Positions 11,585 to 18,933 are shown, counted from the stretch's first letter. The stretch is DNA of 64,000 nucleotides from Pseudomonadota bacterium (GCA_021851865.1 JAJZBU010000006.1:1-64000); one strand, 5' to 3'. Made by a program: numbers and translations. Notes: a model not told the origin generated them from the sequence alone.

Positions 11585-13147
11585 ATGACAAAAATAAAGA
11601 TAGGACTGATGGCCGCTATGAGCCTTGTTCTCGGCGCCTGTGGCAACCAGACACCGACCTCTTATCCGGGCAGCGGCACCTCCAACACCTTGCTTGGTGG
11701 CTCGATCACCAGCACTGGCAGCTTCACGACCGGCGATCTGCAGGGCAGCAACTGGCTGGCCACCTATCCTAGCGACCAACAGACCTTGATCGGCACACCG
11801 ACCTGCGGCGTCCAGATGCTGCGCATGGAATACGCCACCGTCGGTGGCGTCGGTGAGCAGACCACCGCCAGTGGCGTGGTCATGCTGCCGACCGGCTCAG
11901 CCGCCGCCTGCCAGGGCGGCCGCCCGGTTCTGCTCTACACCCACGGTACGGCAGTGACACGCTCTTTTGACCTGAGCGTCACCAACGACCCGACCAATGC
12001 CGCTTACAGCACCATGCAACGTCTGGCGCTCATCTACGCCGCTCAAGGCTATATCGTCATCGCGCCCAACTATGCCGGCTACAATACCTCGACCCTGCCC
12101 TACCATCCCTACCTGAACAAGATCCAGCAGGCACAGGACAGCATCGACGCCCTCGTCGCTGGCCGCCAGGTCATCGCGCAACAGGGCGCCGGCTCGCCGA
12201 CCGACAACGGCAAGCTCTTCGTCGCTGGTTATTCGCAAGGCGGCTATGTCGCCATGGCGACCCTGCAGCGTCTGCAGCAGATGGGCGCCCACGTCAGCGC
12301 CGGCGGCCCGATGTCCGGCCCTTATGCCCTCGAAGCCTTCGGCGATCAAATCTTCTCCGGCCACGTCGGTGTCGGCACCACCGTCTTCTCGTCGATGATG
12401 CTGAGTTCTTTTGAACACCTTCCGACCGGCTCGCTCACCGGTGCCAGCATCCTCAACCCGAGCTTCATCGATGCTGATCAGCTCTTCCCCGGACAATACA
12501 CCTACAGCAATCTGCCCCCAAGCTCGATGCTGCCGACGACCGCCTTGTTCCAGGCGAGCCCGACCGGCTATGCCAACCTCGATGCCATGGCTCCCGGCCC
12601 CTTCATCTATGGTTTGGGCTTCGATCCGACCAACTACCTGATCCAGACCAGCTATCGTGAGAACTATGTCAATGACATGAGCGCACATCCCGATGGCGCT
12701 GTACCAACCTTGACCAGCAATCCGGTGGTCGCCAGCGTCAGCAGCAACCCCCTGCGCGCGGTATTGCGCAACTTCGATCTGCGCGCCTACCAGCCGTCGA
12801 TGCCGATTCAGATCTGCGGCGGTAACGGCGACCCCACCGTCTACTTCGCGCAGAACAGCGTCGTCATGAACGCCATGCTCAACAATGCTGCCGCCAGCAA
12901 CAGCTCCTTGCAGTTCGCCCTGCTCGATCTCGATACGCGCGGCACGCCTGGCAACTTCACCAGCCACGGCTTCACCGCCAGCCAGCAGGCGGCGATGAGC
13001 ACGGCGGCGGCCACGGCCGAAACCGCTTTCACTGCCTATCAGAGCGCGCAGCAATCCGCCAACCTGATCTCGGCCATCGAGAACTATCACGGCACCGAGC
13101 ATGTCTACTGCAGTGTCGCCGAACGCTCGTTCTTTAACATGTACTGA
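11585..13147 (+). CDS. Lipoprotein alpha/beta-hydrolase (secretory lipase/esterase type)
   Basis: 520 residues. The N-terminus [20 protein letters not shown] is a lipoprotein signal with lipobox LGAC, so the mature protein should be lipid-anchored. The alpha/beta-hydrolase core shows an oxyanion-region HGT (LLYTHGTAV), the nucleophile elbow GYSQGG, an aspartate in [11 protein letters not shown] and a C-terminal histidine candidate in GTEHVYC. The layout is like bacterial LIP-type secretory lipases. A start 21 codons upstream would bury the signal peptide and is rejected. It is divergent from the AraC-type regulator, its probable controller. The substrate (triglyceride, polyester or other ester) cannot be told. 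Confidence 0.82.
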   Translation: MTKIKIGLMAAMSLVLGACGNQTPTSYPGSGTSNTLLGGSITSTGSFTTGDLQGSNWLATYPSDQQTLIGTPTCGVQMLRMEYATVGGVGEQTTASGVVMLPTGSAAACQGGRPVLLYTHGTAVTRSFDLSVTNDPTNAAYSTMQRLALIYAAQGYIVIAPNYAGYNTSTLPYHPYLNKIQQAQDSIDALVAGRQVIAQQGAGSPTDNGKLFVAGYSQGGYVAMATLQRLQQMGAHVSAGGPMSGPYALEAFGDQIFSGHVGVGTTVFSSMMLSSFEHLPTGSLTGASILNPSFIDADQLFPGQYTYSNLPPSSMLPTTALFQASPTGYANLDAMAPGPFIYGLGFDPTNYLIQTSYRENYVNDMSAHPDGAVPTLTSNPVVASVSSNPLRAVLRNFDLRAYQPSMPIQICGGNGDPTVYFAQNSVVMNAMLNNAAASNSSLQFALLDLDTRGTPGNFTSHGFTASQQAAMSTAAATAETAFTAYQSAQQSANLISAIENYHGTEHVYCSVAERSFFNMY

Positions 13148-13161
13148 GGGTACGGCTCATC

Positions 13162-13190
13162 TTGCCAATCGCGGGGGCTTTCGCTAAGAT
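13162..13190 (+). promoter_or_regulatory. Promoter of tRNA-Ser(GGA)
   Basis: TTGCCA at 13162-13167 and TAAGAT at 13185-13190 with an exact 17-base spacer, followed by a GC-rich discriminator (GCGGCCCCC) and the tRNA 11 bases after the -10. The GC-rich discriminator is typical of stringently controlled stable-RNA promoters. Confidence 0.75.
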
Positions 13191-13201
13191 GCGGCCCCCA
13201 A

Positions 13202-13291
13202 GGTGAGGTGTCCGAGTGGCTGAAGGAGCACGCCTGGAAAGTGTGTATACGTGAAAGCGTATCGAGGGTTCGAATCCCTCCCTCACCGCCA
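13202..13291 (+). tRNA. tRNA-Ser, anticodon GGA
   Basis: A complete 90-base class II tRNA. The acceptor stem GGTGAGG pairs with CCTCACC, the discriminator is G and CCA is encoded. The anticodon stem CACGC/GTGTG encloses loop CTGGAAA with anticodon GGA at 13236-13238. There is a long variable arm and a TTCGAAT T-loop. It is nearly identical to enterobacterial tRNA-Ser(GGA). Its 3' end appears to have been used as an integration site, since an imperfect copy is found at 16269-16287. Confidence 0.97.
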
Positions 13292-13326
13292 GATCAAGTC
13301 CAACATGGTTGGCAATACCCCTAGAT

Positions 13327-13374
13327 AACCCCCGCAAAGCCCAGTATTCTCAAGGCTTACGGGGGTTTTCTTTT
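13327..13374 (+). terminator. Rho-independent terminator after tRNA-Ser
   Basis: AACCCCCG-CA-AAGCC pairs with GGCTT-A-CGGGGGTT across a 12-base loop and is followed by TTTTCTTTT. The stem is strong and correctly placed 35 bases after the tRNA. Confidence 0.85.
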
Positions 13375-13425
13375 GCACGATAGCCCTCGCTTCACCACCG
13401 AAATCCACGGTTCACCACAGCCAGT

Positions 13426-13447
13426 CTGTAGGTATTGCTGTAGGTAT
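13426..13447 (+). repeat. Tandem CTGTAGGTAT repeat at the left end of the island
   Basis: CTGTAGGTAT occurs twice, separated by two bases (TG), between the tRNA and the integrase remnant. A diverged pair with the same spacing is at 16202-16223 near the right boundary. Such paired decamers beside tRNA-linked integrases could be integrase arm-type sites; that role is inference. Confidence 0.6.
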
Positions 13448-13468
13448 GAATCGGGAGAGGGCGGCACG

Positions 13469-13660
13469 ATGCCTACAAACACCTTGACCGATGCCCGTTG
13501 CAAGGGCGCCAAGCCCGCCGAGAAGCCCTACAAGCTCTTCGATGGCGGTGGTTTGCATCTCTATGTGTCCGCGACAGGCTCGCGCACCTGGCGTCTGGCC
13601 TATCGTGTGGCGGGCAAGCCGCAGACCATGAGTCTGGGGCCGTACCCAGAGGTGTCGTGA
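13469..13660 (+). pseudogene. P4-type tyrosine integrase, N-terminal remnant
   Basis: The reading MPTNTLTDARCKGAKPAEKP then YKLFDGGGLHLYVSATGSRT and WRLAYRVAGKPQTMSLGPYP is the arm-binding N-terminal domain (DUF4102) of P4-like tyrosine integrases. It stops after 63 residues, directly after GPYPEVS, where full-length proteins of about 400 residues continue with the core-binding and catalytic domains. No R..HxxR..Y catalytic domain is found downstream. It follows a tRNA-Ser gene, the usual target of this family. The remaining peptide cannot recombine DNA. Confidence 0.85.
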
Positions 13661-13924
13661 CTCCTGTGGAGCGGCAGTTCCTCGATGAGCCTGGGGTTAT
13701 CAACATGATGCTGCAGGACACCTATCCTGATATTAGAGCATCACACTCTGGCCTGACGCATGTGCCTCAGGCGATTGTGCTGATTACCAGCTTTCTCGAT
13801 ACCCCTTAGACGATGCCTGTGTGGCATTCGCTGTTCTTGGGGGCGCTCCAGCGCAGGAAATCGTAAAAGATCGTGCCCAAAATCGTGTGCAAATGCTGCA
13901 CGCGATAGATTTCAAGGCATTGAT
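13661..13924. other. Degraded island DNA after the integrase remnant
   Basis: The DNA between the integrase stop and the next remnant. A short open stretch ending at 13809 contains QFLDEPGVINMMLQDTYPDI but has no plausible start and no family I recognise. The rest becomes more AT-rich toward 13930. I see no gene here. Confidence 0.4.
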
Positions 13925-14431
13925 TTAATTATTAAATCTGCTTTTTTCATCAATGCTGGCTTGTTGAGGGTGTGGGTAGCCAAAAGCCAGCGTCCAGTTA
14001 TCGCACCCTGGTTCTACCCCGTTGCCGGCTGCATCCTCGAACTTAATGCGAGCGCTTGCTCTCGTCTTGATGAGCTTCATAGCTACCGCTGGGGCAAACT
14101 CAGGAGCAAGCCGGAGGGTATCGTTGGGCATGGTGTGCATGCGCTCCAGATACTCGACGGTTCCTTGGTGCTTTTCGGTGTCGCCCTTGAGGTACGCGAG
14201 GCCCTGAGAAAGAGTCGTAGGAGCCAAAAGGTGCGACCAGTTCACGCACCAGCGCTCAGTCGGCGGGGTGGTACTCTTTTTGAATGGTACAGGTACACGA
14301 TGGATCGGAGCCGAAACAGCAAGGCCGCTAGCCGGTATGCTGCCTAGCAGCGTTTCGACTGCCAGCGCTTCAATCTCGGGCAGCAGCGTGCATCCTGTCC
14401 ACTGTTGGTTGTCTTCTTCGGGCTTCAGATT
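13925..14431 (-). pseudogene. Remnant of an unrecognised protein gene lacking an ATG start
   Basis: An open frame of 168 codons with a protein-like composition (TLLPEIEALAVETLLGSIP, FKKSTTPPTERWCVNWSHLL, AYLKGDTEKHQGTVEYLERM, LRLAPEFAPAVAMKLIKTRA, and ending SIDEKSRFNN). It contains no ATG before residue 63 or later; the first usable start is a GTG at 14245 that would begin inside what looks like a continuous domain. An in-frame stop lies at 14432-14434. I do not recognise the family. The lack of a start, and its place between an integrase fragment and a toxin-antitoxin pair, suggest a 5'-truncated island gene; a functional 106-residue product from the GTG is not excluded. Confidence 0.45.
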
Positions 14432-14615
14432 TCAACCAATGGTTAAATTTCTCTGAAAAATCTAAACATTTCCTAAGGTGCTAGCGAGTCGTAAGACCCA
14501 TTCATATTCAAAAACAATCACTTGTTGTCGGTTGATGCATATGATCGGGGGGAGATGGCTCGGTGCCGCAAGGCACCCGTGCTGGTCAAAACCTGTTCGG
14601 TCTGTTATCTTTGAT

Positions 14616-14642
14616 GCATGAATTTTCAATGAGAAATCATGC
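14616..14642 (+). promoter_or_regulatory. 27-base inverted repeat before abiEi, likely autoregulatory operator
   Basis: Arms GCATGAATTTTC and GAGAAATCATGC match at 10 of 12 positions around AAT, ending three bases before the antitoxin ATG. A second hairpin (GGTGCC-GCAA-GGCACC, 14562-14577) lies further upstream. AbiEi-type antitoxins are known to bind inverted repeats in their own promoter, which fits. A possible -10 TATCTT is at 14606-14611. Confidence 0.55.
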
Positions 14643-14645
14643 GTT

Positions 14646-15245
14646 ATGGCCGATCATGAGCAGCCCAGTGCGTTGAAGCAAGTCCGGCAGGTCCTGAAGC
14701 CTGGGCGTGTGTACCGTCGCGCTGATTTGTTGGCGGTCTCCAATGCAGTCGACAGACACCTGCAAGCGTTGGTGCAGGCAGGTGATCTACGGAAACTGGC
14801 GCCTGGGCTCTACTACGCGCCTCGCAAGTCCGTGTTTGGCGAGCTGCCGCCTGACGATGCCGAGCTGGTGCGCAGCTTTCTGCGGGATGATGACTTCCTG
14901 CTTTTCTCTCCCTCTGCTTACAACACGGTCGGGCTGGGCACCACGCAGCTCTACAACCGCACGGTCGTCTACAACCGTAAGCGGCATGGGCACTTCAAGC
15001 TGGGCAATCGCGAGTTCGATTTCCGGGTGAAGCCCCGATTCCCGCATGCCTTGTCTGCGGAGTTTCTGTTTGTGGACCTGCTCAACAATGCAGATGAGCT
15101 GGCTGAGGATGTATCGGCTGTCTGGGCGCGCGCGGCAAGCAAGTTGAAGCAGTTGGATAGCGATGGCCTGAGTCAGGCGTTGCGTGCCTATGGCAATGTG
15201 ACCACGCGCAAGCGGCTGGAGGGCGTTTTCCGTGCTGCTGCATGA
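14646..15245 (+). CDS. AbiEi-like antitoxin / transcriptional regulator (DUF6088 type)
   Basis: 199 residues. The N-terminal winged-helix part (LKQVRQVLKPGRVYRRADLL ... LVQAGDLRKLAPGLYYAP) and the following FSPSAYNTVGLGTTQLYNRT block match the AbiEi/DUF6088 antitoxin-like family. It overlaps the next gene by 14 bases, the usual cognate arrangement. Known AbiEi proteins repress their own operon and neutralise AbiEii without direct contact (type IV toxin-antitoxin, phage abortive infection). Assignment is from sequence pattern and partner; antiphage activity is not shown here. Confidence 0.82.
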   Translation: MADHEQPSALKQVRQVLKPGRVYRRADLLAVSNAVDRHLQALVQAGDLRKLAPGLYYAPRKSVFGELPPDDAELVRSFLRDDDFLLFSPSAYNTVGLGTTQLYNRTVVYNRKRHGHFKLGNREFDFRVKPRFPHALSAEFLFVDLLNNADELAEDVSAVWARAASKLKQLDSDGLSQALRAYGNVTTRKRLEGVFRAAA

Positions 15246-16173
15246 CCATCCTGATTTCGAGGGTCTGCTGGGCTTGGTCGCGTCCGAGCGCGGGCTTGAT
15301 CCGGTACTGGTCGAGAAGGACTACTGGATCATGCATTGCCTCTGGGGGCTGCAGCAGCAAGGTTTTCGCTTCGAGCTGAAGGGCGGCACATCACTGTCCA
15401 AAGGGTTCGGTGTCATTCACCGCTTTTCGGAAGACATTGACCTGCGGATCGAGCCTCAGCCTGGCCAGGATGTGAAGCAGGGGCGGAACCACAGCAAGCC
15501 AGCACATGTGGAGAGTCGTCGGATTTTTTACGACGAAACCGCCAGGCGCATTCGAATTCCCGGGATCGAGCAGGCGATTCGCGATACCGAGTTCGATGAC
15601 ATGCCCCAGTTGCGCAGTGCAGGCATCCGGCTGGTCTATCGGGCGCGTGCCGGCAGTCTGGCGGGCATCAAGGATGGCATCTTGCTGGAGCTGGGCTTTG
15701 ATGACACGACACCCAACCGGCCAGTGACGATATCGTCCTGGGCCTGGGAGACAGCGACGAGGGCAGGGGTGCCAGTCACCGACAATCGTGCTCAGGATGT
15801 GCCGTGTTACGCCCCCACCCACACGTTCGTCGAGAAGTTGCAGACGGTATCGACGAAGTACCGCACGCAGTCGGGCAGCATGGCGTTGCCCAGAAACTTC
15901 ATGCGGCACTATTACGATCTGTACTGCCTGCTGGCGCTGGATGAGGTTCAGGCCTTCATCGGCACGCCGGCCTACGAGGTGCGCAAGTCACAGCGCTTCC
16001 GCCAAGGGGATGAGTTGATCATCGCCAAGAATCCTGCCTTCCTGCTGGATGATCCAGCTGAGCGAGACCGGTTCCGGCGGGCGTATGAGCAAAGTGCTGC
16101 GCTTTACTATCAGGGGCAGCCGCCGTTTGAGGATGTGCTGGGCCGGATACAGGCGAACATCGGGCGGCTTTGA
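15232..16173 (+). CDS. AbiEii/AbiGii-family nucleotidyltransferase toxin
   Basis: 313 residues with the nucleotidyltransferase signature FELKGGTSLSKGFGVIHRFS followed by EDIDLRI, the GGTSL.K and [SE]DIDL motifs of AbiEii. A conserved KDY near residue 25 and a helical C-terminus (FMRHYYDLYCLL) also fit. The start is GTG with GGAGG nine bases upstream inside the antitoxin gene. Proteins of this family are NTP transferases that block growth, in some members by adding nucleotides to tRNA acceptor ends. The pair appears intact and is the only obviously functional cargo of the 3-kb island. Confidence 0.85.
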   Translation: MLLHDHPDFEGLLGLVASERGLDPVLVEKDYWIMHCLWGLQQQGFRFELKGGTSLSKGFGVIHRFSEDIDLRIEPQPGQDVKQGRNHSKPAHVESRRIFYDETARRIRIPGIEQAIRDTEFDDMPQLRSAGIRLVYRARAGSLAGIKDGILLELGFDDTTPNRPVTISSWAWETATRAGVPVTDNRAQDVPCYAPTHTFVEKLQTVSTKYRTQSGSMALPRNFMRHYYDLYCLLALDEVQAFIGTPAYEVRKSQRFRQGDELIIAKNPAFLLDDPAERDRFRRAYEQSAALYYQGQPPFEDVLGRIQANIGRL

Positions 16174-16201
16174 GGTTTAGCAGAGGATGCTGCAAATTTC
16201 T

Positions 16202-16223
16202 CTGTAGGCATCTCTGTTGGCAT
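16202..16223 (+). repeat. Diverged tandem decamer repeat at the right end of the island
   Basis: CTGTAGGCAT-CT-CTGTTGGCAT has the same orientation, decamer length and two-base spacing as the CTGTAGGTAT pair at 13426-13447, matching it at most positions. It lies 46 bases before the imperfect tRNA-end copy. Confidence 0.55.
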
Positions 16224-16268
16224 AATTGTGCTTTTAATACACAAGCCATTGAATTTTATGATGTAGTT

Positions 16269-16287
16269 AATCCCTCTCTCACCACCA
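16269..16287 (+). other. Putative attR: imperfect copy of the tRNA-Ser 3' end
   Basis: AATCCCTCTCTCACCACCA matches 17 of 19 bases of the tRNA-Ser 3' end at 13273-13291 in the same orientation. With the integrase remnant and the paired repeats this marks 13292-16287 as a probable integrated element. The two mismatches mean either sequence decay or a related target. Confidence 0.6.
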
Positions 16288-16332
16288 CTACAAGTCCTTC
16301 TCACCTGCTTAGCAGGCCTGGGAGGCGCGCAG

Positions 16333-16357
16333 AGCCCCGCACCATGCGGGGCTTTTT
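16333..16357 (+). terminator. Rho-independent terminator
   Basis: AGCCCCGC-ACCAT-GCGGGGCT is a perfect eight-base stem with a five-base loop running into TTTTT. It lies after the putative attR and would end transcription arriving from the AbiE operon or, before insertion, from another tRNA-proximal transcript. Confidence 0.85.
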
Positions 16358-16473
16358 CCGTCAGTCCCTGATCACACACTCGTCCCGTCGCAGATCTGCC
16401 TCGCTATGTGCCGGCGCTTGCTTGCCGACTTTACCGCGCTTACCGCGGGCAGGCGCACAGGGGATTTATGGAA

Positions 16474-16828
16474 AAAGGAATGGACGATGATTGTATCAAA
16501 CGGCGCCGGCTTCTCCGACGCGGCATCCATCATGCGTTGAAACTCGGGCCGGCGATCATCGGTCGCAGATGCGCCGGGCGCCACAAACTCGGCGACGACT
16601 TCGATCCCCTTTGCCTCGCAATAGGTCCGAAGTTGGCGACGCTGGTCGTGAATGGACAGGTCGTATTCGGCCTGGCGTCCGGTCGAAACCCGGAGATAGA
16701 GGGCGACACGCCCTGGCGCTGCCAAGGCGGGGTTCGCTTTGGCCTTCTGCTGTGGCGTAGTGCAACGAAGTGCGCACGGCGGCGCTATCGGCCGGCGGCG
16801 TAGTGAGTTTGACGGCGTTCGTGCGCAT
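16474..16828 (-). pseudogene. Serine recombinase (resolvase-type), N-terminal fragment
   Basis: The minus-strand reading APGRVALYLRVSTGRQAEYD, LSIHDQRRQLRTYCEAKGIE, and FQRMMDAASEKPAPFDTIIV is the catalytic N-terminal domain of a large serine recombinase, with the active-site serine in YLRVSTGRQ. Homology ends after HSFF at about 16474, where the family continues with SRFFRD-type sequence; the DNA-binding and zinc-ribbon parts are missing. At the other end an ATG at 16828 opens MRTNAVKLTTPPADSAA, which resembles the usual leader but is in another frame, so a frameshift near 16770 is likely. It is non-functional. Confidence 0.75.
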
Positions 16829-16877
16829 TGGGTGTATCCCTGGCGAAGTCCGAATCCGCCCTCGCGGCCTTCCGGTC

Positions 16878-16920
16878 TTGCCGATTTCGAGTATTCTGGC
16901 TATATTACCGGTTATAGTCC
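16878..16920 (+). promoter_or_regulatory. Promoter and operator-like dyad of the VapBC-type pair
   Basis: TTGCCG (16878-16883) and TATATT (16901-16906) have a 17-base spacer. A dyad GGCTATA ... TATAGTCC (16899-16920) covers the -10 and is a likely site for antitoxin autorepression. The Shine-Dalgarno GGAG and the ATG follow at once. Confidence 0.6.
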
Positions 16921-16932
16921 GGAGAACTCAGA

Positions 16933-17235
16933 ATGAGCAAGAGTCCTCAGCGCCGAGCGATCGACAATTACCGCAGCCGCCTGACCGAGCGAGGCATGGT
17001 CCGCTTCGAGGTGATCGGTCGGGAAAATGACCGCGAGCTGATCCGCTCGCTAGCCAAGCGCCTCGCCGAGGGCGGTGCCGACGCCGATCGATTGCGCGCG
17101 GCTGTCACCCACTCCATTTCAGGCGAACCGCCCAAAAAGGGAGGGATTCTCAAGGCGCTGCTGGCATCGCCCCTGATTGGCTCCGAACTCGACCTGACCC
17201 GTCCGCGTGAGGAAGGGCGGAAGGTCGATCTTTGA
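16933..17235 (+). CDS. Antitoxin of a VapBC-type pair
   Basis: 100 residues beginning MSKSPQRRAIDNYRSRLTER. It has the size, charge and position of a plasmid/island antitoxin: a basic N-terminal half likely to bind DNA, a small central helix region (LIRSLAKRLAEGG) and a C-terminal tail (LDLTRPREEGRKVDL) of the sort that blocks the PIN active site. The stop overlaps the toxin start (TGATG). The family is recognised mainly from the partner; no ribbon-helix-helix motif is certain by eye. Confidence 0.75.
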   Translation: MSKSPQRRAIDNYRSRLTERGMVRFEVIGRENDRELIRSLAKRLAEGGADADRLRAAVTHSISGEPPKKGGILKALLASPLIGSELDLTRPREEGRKVDL

Positions 17236-17663
17236 TGCGATACCTGCTCGACACCAACATCCTCAGCAATTTCACCAAGCCTGCGCCAGCGGATTCGCTG
17301 GTGGCCTGGATGGCCGATCAGTCGGACGATGACCTCTTCATCGCCTCGCTGACGCTGGCGGAGCTTCGCCGAGGAGTGCTTGAGAAGCCCGCAAGCAAGC
17401 GCCGGGATCAGCTCGACGCCTGGTTCAGCGGCCCCCAAGGCCCGCAGGCGCTATTCGCCGGTCGCATCCTCCCATTTGACGAACGGGCCGGTCTCGCCTG
17501 GGCGGAACTGATGGCCGAAGGCAGAGCTGCCGGCCGGCCGCGCAGCGGGCTTGATACGATCATTGCGGCGATCGCGACCGCCAACGACTGCGTTGTCGTC
17601 ACCGACAACGAGCGCGATTTCGCGGGCATCGAGATCATCAATCCGATCCGCGGGGCGACCTGA
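17235..17663 (+). CDS. vapC: VapC-type PIN-domain ribonuclease toxin
   Basis: 142 residues starting MRYLLDTNILSNFTKPAPAD. PIN acidic residues are present in order: LLDTNI (Asp), SLTLAELRRGV (Glu), SGLDTIIAAIA (Asp) and VVVTDNERDF (Asp). VapC proteins are Mg-dependent RNases that cut tRNA or rRNA and are held inactive by the cognate antitoxin. An in-frame TTG one codon upstream is possible, but the ATG overlapping the antitoxin stop is preferred. The gene looks intact. Confidence 0.9.
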   Translation: MRYLLDTNILSNFTKPAPADSLVAWMADQSDDDLFIASLTLAELRRGVLEKPASKRRDQLDAWFSGPQGPQALFAGRILPFDERAGLAWAELMAEGRAAGRPRSGLDTIIAAIATANDCVVVTDNERDFAGIEIINPIRGAT

Positions 17664-17666
17664 TAC

Positions 17667-17782
17667 GAACGAGGCCGCTCTCACGTCCCACACTGATCGC
17701 GGCCGTCGAACTGCTCGAAGGCCATAGCTAGGCGCGCTTCAATCAGATGGTCCTACGCCTCGGCCTGGAAGACGAGATCGAT
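17667..17782 (+). pseudogene. Short fragment of an unrecognised gene with an in-frame stop
   Basis: Directly after vapC the frame reads RPTLIAAVELLEGHS, a TAG stop, then ARFNQMVLRLGLEDEI. It is then lost where minus-strand carboxylesterase sequence begins. The two halves look like one N-terminal segment of a small island protein interrupted by a nonsense codon. I do not recognise the family with confidence. Confidence 0.4.
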
Positions 17783-18240
17783 CCGGGGACGACAGTCAGC
17801 GTCGCCAGCAGCGGCTTCGGCAGCGTGGCGAGATAGCCGACGCGGAGCTGCTCGGGGAAATGCGCCGCCTCGGATTCCACCGTCCCGATCATCCAGGGAA
17901 TCTGCGCCTCGCGACCGGCCTCGATCGCTTTGCGAGGCGAATCCGGGACGATGACACCATCGATGATCGTCGCCGGGGCGCTCGCGCCATGTCGATCGGG
18001 TTTTTGTATGCGCCGACGATCGTCTCGGCCGACTGAAGGCTTTTGAGCGGGAACGTCACAGGCCCCGATTGCGTGATCGCCTTCGCGAAGAGGCCATGCG
18101 CCAGGTCGGAGACCATCAGGTTGTTCACCGACGCGCCGCCCGCTGACTCCCGAAGATCATCACGTTGGCCGGGTCGCCGCCGAACGCGGCGACATTGACC
18201 TGAACCCACTTCAGTGCCGCGATCGGTGGCTGGCATGGCT
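17783..18240 (-). pseudogene. Carboxylesterase type B, decayed internal fragment
   Basis: Read on the minus strand the pieces are PPIAALKWVQVNVAAFGGDP and ANVMIFG, then SAGGASVNNLMVSDLAHGLF and AKAITQSGP, then IDGVIVPDSPRKAIEAGREA and QIPWMIGTVESEAAHFPEQL. These are consecutive blocks of a type B carboxylesterase including its nucleophile region GESAGG. A one-base deletion at the GGC-GAG codons (near 18150) shifts the frame inside that motif, a second frame change or deletion occurs near 17990, and both ends of the gene are missing. It is a dead fragment carried with the toxin-antitoxin genes. Confidence 0.78.
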
Positions 18241-18280
18241 TCGTTTGGCCTATGCAGGCGCATGACGTGAAACGAGGCCG

Positions 18281-18607
18281 TCAAGCGGCCTCGATCACAC
18301 GTACATCGAAGGTGACATGCAGCACCCTCTTGAGCGCACCGAAGATCGCAGCAAGGTTATCCATGCTGGGATTGCCATGCGAGGACAGCATGCGATGCAG
18401 GCTCTTGCTGGGCTTCTCAGTCATCGTGGACAGTTCCTCGAAGCCTACCGTGGCATTGACGAGATCGCGCAGGATCAGACGCACGGCGTCCGGCTCACCA
18501 CCGAGGAACAGAGTCGCTGCCTCGTCCAAAAGGGTCTTTGCGAAGTCCTGATCACGCGCGACGCGCTCGACTACAGTCTGTTTGAAATCTCTTGTGAGGC
18601 TCAGCAC
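18281..18607 (-). CDS. HigA-like addiction-module antitoxin
   Basis: 108 residues from a GTG start: [20 protein letters not shown] ... [20 protein letters not shown] ... [20 protein letters not shown] ... [13 protein letters not shown]. This is the family annotated as putative addiction-module antidote, with a helix-turn-helix ending in KSLHRML.HGNPS. The GTG overlaps the TGA of the upstream toxin remnant, giving the toxin-first order of higBA. Because the toxin is damaged, the antitoxin is probably an orphan. Confidence 0.75.
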   Translation of the reverse strand: MLSLTRDFKQTVVERVARDQDFAKTLLDEAATLFLGGEPDAVRLILRDLVNATVGFEELSTMTEKPSKSLHRMLSSHGNPSMDNLAAIFGALKRVLHVTFDVRVIEAA

Positions 18608-18806
18608 TTCTTCCCCTTCTTGCTTGCCAGCAGCTTCTTTCTGGCCTTGTACTCTTCGTGCTACCACCGAAGAGCACCATCAGCGCTTCGCCATCCTGAG
18701 CCAAGTAGATGCGATAACCTGGCCCCCAATCGATCACATACTCACCGATACCGCGAAACCACTGGATCTTCGATGTATTGCCCAGCTCCTTCGCAGCCTC
18801 ATGCAC
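18601..18806 (-). pseudogene. HigB/RelE-like addiction-module toxin, internally deleted
   Basis: One frame reads [20 protein letters not shown] then [11 protein letters not shown], the core of the HigB/RelE-type addiction-module killer. The next frame resumes with [17 protein letters not shown] and a stop that overlaps the antitoxin GTG. Family members have about 12-18 residues between these blocks (a K.RQQ.DI-type segment), so a small out-of-frame deletion at the ACGAA/GAGTAC junction is inferred. The N-terminus upstream of [13 protein letters not shown] also lacks the usual start. It is very likely inactive. Confidence 0.65.
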
Positions 18807-18891
18807 CCGTTGTACGTGGTCCGCGTCCGCCGCAGATCATGCCCCCCGTACGCGCATGAACACACACGGCATTGCCCTTCATCCGCATCGC

Positions 18892-18913
18892 GCTATATAT
18901 TGGCATAGATAGC
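18892..18913 (+). promoter_or_regulatory. ModE-box-like operator before modE
   Basis: GCTATATA-TTGGCA-TAGATAGC is a dyad whose arms match at 7 of 8 positions, with the CGCTATAT...ATAGC character of the enterobacterial ModE operator. It lies 21 bases before the modE ATG, so molybdate-loaded ModE could repress modE-modABC from here. Confidence 0.65.
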
Positions 18914-18933
18914 TACTATTGAAGGGAAGCTCC

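Larger units (their letters stand above)
16174..16473. other. Island right boundary region without a gene
   Basis: A 300-base stretch more AT-rich than its flanks at 16190-16270. It contains the diverged tandem decamers, the imperfect tRNA 3'-end copy and a strong terminator (all listed separately). From about 16360 the DNA is GC-rich again and leads into the truncated recombinase. No coding region is seen. Confidence 0.6.

Noticed and set aside
11897-13102. Minus-strand open frame of about 400 codons opposite the lipase
   Set aside because: Mirror of the lipase codon pattern; no domain, and the lipase has a signal peptide and catalytic motifs.
13426-16223. CRISPR-like array from the repeated decamers
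   Set aside because: Only two copies at each end with two-base spacing and nothing between; no cas genes. They fit recombinase sites better.
13292-18880. Insertion sequence in the accessory region
   Set aside because: No transposase frame, terminal inverted repeats or target duplications were found; only integrase and serine-recombinase fragments.
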